Of a stretch of 64,000 nt of DNA, positions 55,131 through 64,000 are shown piece by piece (within the stretch, counting starts at the first letter, position 1; the number at the start of each line of letters is the position of its first letter). Origin of the DNA: Ailurus styani (taxonomy: Eukaryota > Chordata > Mammalia > Carnivora > Ailuridae). The notes under the pieces were generated by a model. That model ran no database searches and was not told the DNA's origin. It worked only from the letters and a program-made list of their open reading frames with translations. The stretch spans positions 558,137 to 622,136 of the forward strand of contig LNAC01000163.1 in NCBI GenBank assembly GCA_002007465.1. Reading direction: 5' to 3'. The translations under genes and the position numbers were made by a program.

Positions 55131-55492
55131 TATTATACTTGGAATATTGGTTCTGTCACTGAACATTTTATATGATCATGGAAACTTTCATTATCTGTCA
55201 AGTGATGAAAATAGTAATATATTTACATTATATTTCATTCACAATTTAAATTAATATATAGAAAAACCTAACAGTGCCTATATAACAATAGCTGTTCAGT
55301 AAGTGATGTTTCCTTGACCTATTGTTCTTTGTACTCATGTTATATTTGGCTATCTTTTATTTCCTTCTCTTTCATATATATATTGGGATCTGTAGGTAAT
55401 GTGCAAAGAAATCATCAAAACTTATATAACAGAAAGTGAATAAATTTCTACACTTAGTGATTTGGATTCAGGAACTTCTATTTTCTCATGCT
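55131..55492. other. single-copy AT-rich DNA
   Basis: No recognised element. It may be the decayed continuation of the antisense L1. Confidence 0.35.
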
Positions 55493-55505
55493 TCTCAGAT
55501 TATTC

Positions 55506-55970
<465 letters not shown>

Positions 55971-55983
55971 CTCATATAATTCT

Positions 55984-57033
55984 AATATGCAGAAAGTCTG
56001 AAAATAATTACTATAGGAACTAGAAGAGCTAGGATGACTAAAGAGAAAGATTATTAGTTGAAAACTGACCCACAGATAAAAAGGTTAAATTAATAAATAT
56101 GCTAAATGTTGTTCAAAAAGGCAGCATGGCGCTGGGGAACAGATAAAGGAAAACCTTGTAATAATTTGAAATTTTTATTTTTTTCTTTGTAATGTTCATT
56201 TTTTTTTATATAACATGAAGTCATATTATTAGTAGGAAATTAGCTCAAGTAATTTTATCTTCCTCATCAATTAAATATTTTACCAGTATGGATGACCTTC
56301 TTTAACCCTACATTTAATCCTAGAACCTCAGGATTGTTTCCCCTTAAACTCTGTAGTATCTGTTATTTGTATACTAACACCAGCCTACACAACTCCAATG
56401 ATGCTGATGGTACTAGACAAGAACAATGCCCCTCTCCCAGCCCCATCACCCCACACATGTCATGTGTCATTAAGAGTTTTCCAGTATATTAGAAATGTTC
56501 ATGGATTCTTTATATTTATATCTCCATTTTTGGAGAATTGTTATTTTTGATAATTATTCATTATAACTTCAGAAACCAAGATGACCCTAACAACTGAGAA
56601 ACTGTTGTTTGCAATTCAGCTACCCATTTACACAGACAGCTATTAATTTTCCCTGGTGCCTTGCACTCTAGTGGAGCAGTACCCTTGTTTTATGTTTGAA
56701 ATTCTGTTACATAATAATGTTGAAATGGCTCAAGGGAATCATTTGTAGCAGTTTTATTCCCTCACATGGGAGAAAATAGCAAAATAAATCAACAAAGCAA
56801 ATATGTACTAAAGCAAGTGCAAACAGCACTGATGAATGATGAAAATAATGACATTGGATTTAAAGCTACTTATCTTTATAATGACTTTTCTTATAGGAAT
56901 TCTAACACCTGCCCCATTAAGCTTGAATAAAACAAAATCATCTTTGAACAAACTTCGTTTCATTAGCATTTATGCCTATGATTTAGTAAAAAATCCTAGT
57001 TTATGATATGTATTTTTATATGTTAAATTTTAG
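55984..57033. other. single-copy AT-rich DNA
   Basis: About 1 kb without a recognised repeat or exon. Confidence 0.45.
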
Positions 57034-57079
57034 ATATATATATATATATGTATACACACACACACACACACACACACAA
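57034..57079. repeat. (TA)n(CA)n compound microsatellite
   Basis: A TA run (57034-57049) followed through gtata by an uninterrupted CA run to 57079. Confidence 0.97.
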
Positions 57080-57285
57080 TGGTCATCAAAATCTGCATGG
57101 CTTTCTTCCTCATTCACATGTCACCTTGAGACTGACTCACTCATTGTCAAAGGATTTACAACCTAAGGCTTCATGGACATTTCCAATCTTGCTTCAGTTA
57201 ATATATCATTTGTTCAACATTTCTTATTTTTCTAACAAGCACCCCATTTTGTTATACATTGATGGTGTGTTCTGCAGTATGTCTT
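57080..57285. other. single-copy DNA
   Basis: No recognised element. Confidence 0.4.
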
Positions 57286-57299
57286 AAAGAATGAATTTT

Positions 57300-57518
57300 G
57301 GGGCCCCTAGGTGACTCAGTCATTATGCGTCTGCCTTCGGCTCAGGTCATGATCCCAGGGTCCTGGAATCGAGCCCCACGTTGGGCTCCCTCCTCAGCAG
57401 GAAACCTGCTTCTCCCTCTCCCACTCCCCCTGCTTCTCCCTCTCCCACTCTCCCTGCTTGTGTTCCCTTACTCCCGGTGTCGCTGTCTGTCAAATAAATA
57501 ATAAAATCTTAAAAAAAA
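57300..57518 (+). mobile_element. Can-SINE with an internal 24-bp tandem duplication
   Basis: gggcccctaggtgactcagt, attatgcgtctgccttcggc and gatcccagggtcctggaatc. The pyrimidine tract holds two tandem 24-bp units (57405-57428 and 57429-57452), then aaataaataataaaatctta plus poly(A). TSD aaagaatgaattt at 57286-57298 and 57519-57531. Confidence 0.95.
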
Positions 57519-57531
57519 AAAGAATGAATTT

Positions 57532-57981
57532 GGGGAACTTAAGATGTTATTTTCATCTCCCAATCCTATTCTGTGCAAAATAGTATTTCTTAATGTGTTC
57601 TAGAGTTTATGTAATTCCCCGTATTTGAACTAATTTTTGTACTTTCTCATTTAAATGTTCTTGATCTTCTCCAGTAGTCCAGGATAATGGGAATAGTGAG
57701 GATAGGCAGTGAAAGCCATACTATATTCCAAATAAGTTATTTTAGTACATATTCCCTAACTATCTACCATACAACTAATACAGATGTTAATTAGTACAAC
57801 AACCTGTCCATATATGCCATAGAAATAATTGTTTTGGAGATTTCTGATATTAAGAAAGTAAGTCTCCACATAGAAAGTTCTACCTTTCTCACAAATACAG
57901 AAACTGTGATACATTTGCTATTTCCTATTTTTATGTATATATTGAATAAAATTTATGTCCCTGGAATCCAGATTTCTCTTT
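57532..57981. other. single-copy AT-rich DNA
   Basis: No recognised element. Confidence 0.4.
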
Positions 57982-57996
57982 AAAAAAGTCTTCACC

Positions 57997-58204
57997 GGGC
58001 GCCTGGGTGGCTCAGTGGGTTAATGCCTCTGCTTTCGGCTCAGGTCATGATCTCAGGGTCCTGGGATCGAGGCCCGCATCGGGCTCCCTGCTCAGCGGGG
58101 AGCCTGCTTCCCCCCCTCTCTCTCTGCCTCCTTGTGATCTCTCTCCCTCTGTGAAATAAATAAATAAAATCTTTAAAAAAAAAATAAAATAAAAAATAAA
58201 AAAT
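57997..58204 (+). mobile_element. Can-SINE (young subfamily), complete
   Basis: gggcgcctgggtggctcagt, gggttaatgcctctgctttc and gcctccttgtgatctctctc, with a long A-rich tail containing (AAATAAA)n. Perfect 15-bp TSD aaaaaagtcttcacc at 57982-57996 and 58205-58219. It shares diagnostic positions with the SINEs at 390 and 5397. Confidence 0.97.
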
Positions 58205-58219
58205 AAAAAAGTCTTCACC

Positions 58220-58490
58220 AACAAAATGATGTTTTATTTCATTATTTTGTCAATCCGTGATATCAATTGAGACCTTTAGCAATTCTTTCAATAGATCCAT
58301 ATCAAGTGTAAACTGTGTGCATAAAAATTTCACATATACATTACAAAGAAAAATTTGTATTCTATTTAATATTTATGTGACTGAGGACATGGACAATTAT
58401 ACAACTAATGACAATATGGAAGTAAAAATTTTAAAAGTGCCTTCATTTTTTATGTGAGAACATTGGTGTTTTGAAGGTAAATGTTATATT
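58220..58490. other. single-copy DNA
   Basis: No recognised element. The 66-codon forward frame at 58257-58457 has no known domain. Confidence 0.4.
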
Positions 58491-58506
58491 AAATAAGGAG
58501 TTCATG

Positions 58507-58700
58507 GGTGCCTGGGTGGCTCAGTGGGTTAAAGCCTCTGCCTTTGGCTCAGGTCATGATCTCAGGGTCCTGGGATTGAGGCCCACATCGGGCTCCCTGC
58601 TCAGCAGGGAGCCTACTTCCTCCTCTCCCTCTGCCTGCCTCTTTGCCTACTTGTGATCTCTCTCTCTCTCTCTGTGTCATATAAATAAAATCTTTAAAAA
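58507..58700 (+). mobile_element. Can-SINE, complete
   Basis: ggtgcctgggtggctcagtg, ggttaaagcctctgcctttg, gattgaggcccacatcgggc and gcctacttgtgatctctctc, ending atataaataaaatctttaaa. Perfect 16-bp TSD aaataaggagttcatg at 58491-58506 and 58701-58716. Confidence 0.97.
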
Positions 58701-58716
58701 AAATAAGGAGTTCATG

Positions 58717-59089
58717 AAATATAGTTGAAATATATAGAATTAACATAGAAATGCATATTTTGAACTCATGAAAATAAGTATAAATATTAAATTATATATC
58801 CATGCACATTTAGACATGAGAACTGCTTACTGTCTCTGACTCGGGTCTCATGAATTAGGCCATTTTCAAAGAAACTGTCATCCAACAACTTGTTAGCTTA
58901 TAAGTGGGATAAAATCTAAAACCCTTCAGAGTTTTTGATATGTTATTTGACTTTATTCTGTGTGAATGACCAAACAAATGTAAACTCAGATTAGAGGTTT
59001 CCTAACTATACCTCTAAGTGCCACTTGTTAGGTTCCAGCAAACTTTCTAATATCTGTATGTCCTTTTCATTGTATATGATGGTTATGAT
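58717..59089. other. single-copy AT-rich DNA
   Basis: No recognised element. Confidence 0.4.
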
Positions 59090-59510
59090 GATAACAGTTT
59101 ACATGGTTTAATGTTTAATATACCTTATAAATATATTACATTTATCAATACACTCAAGCTGCAAAATAACCCTTTGGGTTAAGAATTATTCCTTGCTGGA
59201 GGGGAACTAGGCCAGGGAATGGGATAAATGAATGATGGGTATTAAGGAGGGCACTTGTAATGAGCACTGAGTGTTGTATGGAAGTGATGAATCATTAAAT
59301 TCTGCTCCTGAAACTAATATTACACTGTATGTTAACTAACTGGAATTTAAATAAAAACATACCAAAAATAAAACAAAATACAATACACTGCAATACAATA
59401 ATATAAGATATTCCTGCTTTATAGTGAAAAAAAAAAGCTGAGCAATCAAGTGAATTCTCCAGGGTCACATAGCTAATCAAATTAGATCAAGGATCCGAAT
59501 CCACATAGTT
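59090..59510 (+). mobile_element. MIR SINE split by an L1 insertion
   Basis: Left half (59090-59198): tacatttatcaatacactca, gcaaaataaccctttgggtt aagaattattcc. Right half (59409-59510): ttcctgctttatagtgaaaa, aagctgagcaatcaagtgaa, ctccagggtcacatagctaa and atcaaggatccgaatcc. These are consecutive MIR segments interrupted by the L1 stub between them. Confidence 0.78.
59199..59408 (+). mobile_element. carnivore L1 3' end inside MIR
   Basis: gggaactaggccagggaatg, tgatgggtattaaggagggc, gagcactgagtgttgtatgg, aactaatattacactgtatg ttaac and an A-rich tail. Same terminus type as at 5275 and 17967. The probable TSD is imperfect (agaattattccttgct / agatattcctgct). Confidence 0.85.
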
Positions 59511-59650
59511 GAATAGTAGTTCATCTTCAATATGCACAATGACCTACTTATATGTTTTTTTCCCCAAAGTGGTTTCTTTTCAATAGGTAGATCTTTTTAG
59601 TACTTGTCCTTGTCTCTAGGCCATCATTGTGAATTGAATTAAGAAATATG

Positions 59651-59841
59651 GGGCGCCTGGGTGGCTCAGTGGGTTAAAGCCTCTGCTTTCGGCTCAGGTC
59701 ATGATCTCAGCGTCCTGGGATCGAGGCCCGCATCGGGCTCCCTGCTCGGCAGGGAGCCTGCTTCCTCCTCTCCCTCTGCCTGCCTCTCTGTCTACTTATA
59801 ATCTCTCTCTGTGTCAAATAAATAAATAAAATCTTAAAAAA
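59651..59841 (+). mobile_element. Can-SINE, complete
   Basis: gggcgcctgggtggctcagt, gggttaaagcctctgctttc, gatcgaggcccgcatcgggc, and ctgtctacttataatctctc before the tail. TSD aagaaatatg at 59641-59650 and 59842-59851. Confidence 0.97.
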
Positions 59842-59851
59842 AAGAAATATG

Positions 59852-62149
59852 AATACATAGAAAAGTAATCAATAGGAAATGATATTAGGTAATTTATATC
59901 TAACTTGTTAAATCTTGGAAGACAGAGACAGAGTTTTATTCCTTAAATTAGTAACCACAGTAACAACAACTACCTGACATATATTTGTTTTTCAATTAAT
60001 GACTGAGTATGAAAGGAAGGATAAAAAAGAAGGAAGGAAGGAAGGTAGAGATAGGGAAGAAGGAAAATCAGTGTTACTTACAGATAATGGTTGTGAAAAA
60101 GCTGCAGAATAAAGCCCAAGAGTGAAATAATACTGTTGTTTTTGGAAGGTATTGTAGCTTTTCAAAAGAATTCTCTTTTGCTGTTGAAGTTTATACATTA
60201 ATGCTTAAGAATGCAAGTAAAAGTACTAGAAACACAGCTGCTGAATAATGGATATTTGTGAAGGATAGTCATTTTCCTTTTTCAAAATGAGTTTTACAGA
60301 ACTCATACACAACCACTAATATATCAAACACAGTACAGTGAAGAGTAAAGAAGTAACAAAGTAACAGACTGCCCATAGCAATTTTCCCAGTCAGTCTTCC
60401 CTGTCATACCTGGCTGACCTTAGAGCTTCAGTGATATATTTGGTAAAAGGGATTGTCAATCAAAATAGATACAGTACATCTATAAGTGGATCATAAGTTA
60501 ATGGAACTTTGTGGTGGCATATGTGTTAAAACTTTATTTTAGAAGTCAAGAAATTTAGGGAATTTATCAATAATTTACCATTTAGAAATAATGCATTTCC
60601 AAATGATGACGAGTTAAGAGAGAATGGTGATAGTGAATATTTAGGTCATCTAACATAAGGTCCCAGTTTAGAAAGACTGTATCTAAGTCTCCCCTGGGCA
60701 TACCCACCTCACTACCTACAGTTTCTGATTTGTCTTTTTCCCTAAATCCAACAGATGTTGGAGATTCTAGGAGAATTATCTCCTCTTGTTAAGCAACTAT
60801 TTCTTACCAATGTATCATTGGAATAAAAATCAATTGTCATAATAATGTGTAAATGGTATAATTTTATTTTGTGTTAAGATGTAATAATTTACATGTAAAC
60901 TCTTTAGTGTGAAGAGATACAGAGTCTTTGAAATTATGAAATTTTAGAACACAGTTGATCAATATGTGAGGGCCTCCATTCTCTGCTGTTGACAGAGGTA
61001 CTGTGAAGTATATGTGATTCACAATATCACAATGAGTTGTAGAAAGTCATATTGGAAGCTGACCTGAATTGAAAAGAATATTTGAGGCCAAAGGATACTA
61101 ATAGAAATGTAGGTTGAAACAATGGTGTTGAAGAATAACTGGCCTCTGGATCCTGTCAAATCTGAGGAGTTGACAGAAAGAGTTTCTGAGAAGTAAGGGC
61201 CTGTGTTTCATTAACAGAACTGGGATTTTTATTTTTAAAAATATTACCAAACCAGCCTGATATAGAATTATAAATATTGGACTTCTTACTTAAGAATGGT
61301 GTCTGTTAGACATTGTAATTTAATTTTATTTATTTGAGAACATTTGGTGTAAATATATTTTATAAATTTTTAGTGAATAAAATTTATTCCTTATGATGAA
61401 TTACCCTGTGATAAAGGAAATACCACAAAAAATAAGATACACAAGCATATGACTCATTTTTTAAAAAAATAAAATACATGAGAATTGTAAAGGATTCCAG
61501 AATTAGGAATTTCCACAAAAAGCTGCAGAGAGAATGCCATTTACCAGTGCATTACATATGCAAAAAATGAGGTATGTTTGGAAACACAGAATCAATAAAT
61601 TAAAGGCATGATATATAAAACTGTGTTTTAGTGAAGATAGGTAACACAGACTGAAATAATTTTTGCAAAGTGCTTATTTTTATTCCTAGTTACTTAGAAA
61701 TGCAGATTTTCTCAAAGCATTTTAATACATGTTGTGCATATATATGGTATATACAATTAACTTTGTAAAATGTATCCCATTCCATTTCTTCCTCAAATGT
61801 AGAGAGATAAAACAGAGTTCGCGCTCTCCAAAGAGAAAAAAAGGCAGATAATTAACTAAAGAAACACAATTTTTCTAATCCCTTCAGGAAGCTGAAGTTG
61901 GAAGGTAACAAGTAGCCTGAGATCTAAGAAAGGTCAGCACCCCTCCTAACGGGTGACGTTACTTACTTAGACTGTCTTACCTATTGCAAACGTGGGAAGG
62001 GTTTGGGACCACAATACAAGCAGATAAGAAGAAATTGGCTAAAATTTCAGCAAATTGCTAAAGACAGAGTTTGAGCTAGTGTGAAAGAGTATACAGACCC
62101 TAGAGACACAGAGAGTAGAGAATTTGACTATTCATTGACTACCCCAGTT
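59852..62149. other. single-copy DNA, long repeat-poor stretch
   Basis: 2.3 kb with only a short (GGAA)n near 60014-60046. No exon, RNA gene or known repeat recognised. The last 200-300 bp may already be the 5' UTR of the L1/HAL1 that follows. Confidence 0.4.
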
Positions 62150-64000
62150 TTCCGCCAGATGCATTTATAAAAGCTTTTGGAAGGTGAAGGAGACCAGAGA
62201 GAGCCTCTCTTCCTGGTACAGATATTGGTAGGACAGGATGTACCCTGCAAAAAGGGCACAAATCCTAGTCTTTCTCAGAGACTTTTCTCAAAGCTTCAAC
62301 CCTCTGGGGGGAGGAACAGAAGAATGTATCTTTCCTGGAAACAGAAAGGCATATTGATGCTAAAAGAAAATAAAGAAAAAGCTGTGTTCTTTCTGGGGAA
62401 GGGGTAAGAAACAGACTTGAATTGAGGGTCCTATGCTAATATTATTAGAGATCTCCCATCACTGGGGGAAGGCTATAAACTTTCTTTATCAAATGACTCA
62501 CCACAGGTATAAGGCACAGCTTCATTGCCATGAGAAGGAGGGCTAGGAATGCAGAGAAAGTCCCCGCTCTGAGATGCAATTATACAGAGCTCACTTATCT
62601 ATAAGAATATACCCCAACTGTTAGCCTAGAAAGCAACAAGTAGCAAGAAGGAATAGTCTACCACTACAGGAGGGATAAGAGCATGAGATACAGGCTTAAA
62701 GAAGTAGCAGAAACCTGAGGAGAGAGTGCTAATTCCAAGGAAAAGCCACCTTTGGTATATTGAAAATAACCATGGCAACCAAAACCCTTGTGCTAATTGC
62801 CTGAAAAGAGATTACCTTTTTTCCAGATCTAATAATACTCACCTCAATATTTATTGTTATATGCAAGATGTCTGGCATTTCATTAAAATTTTTGAGATTC
62901 TCTCTCTCTTTCTCTCTCCATATGTATATGTCTCAAGTAATTTAGAGAACCATACAGAGATGACACAGGCATTGAATAGGGACTTCAAATAACCACGTTT
63001 AAAATGTTAAAGAATCTAAGGGAAATGGCTAATGAACACATGGACATATAAGGAATTTCAGAAAGGAGATGGAAACTAGAAGAAAGTGTTAAAATGAAAT
63101 ACCAGCCCCCAAAAAGCAGTAATAGTGTTGATCTCCTTTGATAGGCTCCTTCCATAGACTTACAGAGTTGGAGAAGAAATTGGAGAAAATGAAGATAGGT
63201 CAATACAGACTACCAGTCTGAAACATAAAGAGAAGAAAGGGGTGAGAGGCAGAGAGAACAGATGATCAAGAGGTCAAATAACTTAAAATACATGAAATTG
63301 GAAATCCAGAAAGAAGAGAGAAAAAGGAATATTTAAGTTGGTAGTTGCCAAGGAATTTCAAAATAAAATGAAAGAAATCAAGCAATGAATCCAAAAGTGA
63401 AGATAAGTCAAAGTAAGATAAATATCAAAGGCAGACACACACACACACACACACACTCACATGTCTTCACACACATGCACACACCAATAAACACAAACAT
63501 ACCAAGACAAAAAACAATTCAGATAGCTGAAAATCAAGATGAAAGCAAAATGTTGCACTCAGCCAGTTACAAAAGACACGACAAATACAGAAAAATAAAA
63601 ATAACAGTAACAGATTTTTCATTAGAAGACCTACAGACCTGAAGAAAATGGGGTGATTTTCAAATACTGGGCCAACTTCTGCAAAATTATAATTTTATAT
63701 TGAATTTAAATATCTTTCACAACAGCAAACAATATAAAGACTTTCAGACAAACACAAATTGAAAGAATGAATTTCCTGCCAACATACACTATAAAGAATG
63801 GTAAAGAATGTCTGAACAAAAATTGCTATCAGATGGTAATTTGGATCTATACAAAGAAATGAATAGTTCTGGAAATGATAAAAAGAAAAGTAAATGTAAA
63901 GGCATTTATTTTTAACTACTCATAAATATAACTGTTGCCTACAGCAAGAATAGTAACAATTATGGATTTATATGATATAAATTTAAAATATATAATAACA
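62150..64000 (+). mobile_element. old L1/HAL1 5' half (5' UTR and ORF1 region), runs off the window
   Basis: 5' UTR-like words (gagagcctctcttcctggta), then the ORF1 region: gaaaataaccatggcaacca aaacccttg, ccagatctaataatactcac, atgacacaggcattgaatag ggacttcaaataacc, gaagataggtcaatacagac, and near the end atataaagactttcagacaa acacaaattg and tttggatctatacaaagaaa tgaatag. This is the ORF1-to-intergenic part of an old L1, or of the ORF1-only relative HAL1. Stops and deletions break the frame. The rest lies beyond position 64000. Confidence 0.8.
63435..63456. repeat. (AC)11 microsatellite inside the old L1/HAL1
   Basis: Pure AC run followed by imperfect CA-rich sequence to about 63485. Confidence 0.95.

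Overview
This is 64 kb of AT-rich mammalian nuclear DNA without a recognisable functional gene. The best clue to the organism is the dense population of carnivore tRNA-Lys-derived SINEs (Can-SINE/SINEC). I count 31 copies with the usual layout: GGGCGCCTGGGTGGCTCAG head, 'tcatgatctcagggtcctgggatcgag' type body, TC-rich stretch, (AAATAAAT)AAATCTT and a poly(A) tail. Many carry the 'cagtgggttaaagcctctgc' head, which I associate from memory with Mustelidae (ferret, mink, marten, badger, otter). Carnivora is near certain, Caniformia very likely, and a mustelid my best guess. The L1 3' ends are also carnivore-type.

Layout. 1-13 kb: scattered SINEs, a 5'-inverted L1 (3937-4170), old L1 3' ends near 5.1-5.4 kb, a MaLR LTR remnant (8.2 kb) and an 870-bp truncated L1 (11.1-12.0 kb). 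13-22 kb: SINEs, an ERVL-type LTR (13.8 kb), short L1 ends, MIRs, a MER1-like hAT element (19.9 kb), and a SINE that appears to carry extra 3' sequence (19.3-19.7 kb). A 39-bp piece of the MER1-like element reappears exactly in an AT repeat at 21.56 kb. 22-32 kb: mostly single-copy DNA, with a young L1 3' end (26.6 kb) and an old L1 running into a (TA)n tract with a 233-bp assembly gap (29779-30011). 32-41 kb: L2 elements broken by SINEs and an L1, two antisense L1s, and a MaLR LTR with a nested SINE. 41-50 kb: sparse repeats and an RPLP1 processed pseudogene (43.5-43.9 kb). 50-55 kb: an ancient L1 interrupted by a Tigger-like DNA transposon, a SINE and a second 5'-inverted L1. 55-64 kb: a full-length RPL35A processed pseudogene, young SINEs, and the 5' half of an old L1/HAL1 element that runs off the window.

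Nothing here works together as a pathway. The window records successive retrotransposition into intergenic or deep intronic DNA. I found no intact protein-coding gene, no convincing exon, no tRNA or rRNA gene, no CRISPR array and no new biological system. The most useful observations are mechanistic: two twin-primed L1 insertions, a probable SINE 3' transduction, a tail-less SINE with target-site duplications, and a probable templated insertion copied from 1.7 kb away. Family names come from recalled consensus sequences, not a database search. Element ends are reliable to about 5 bp where target-site duplications (TSDs) are given and looser elsewhere.
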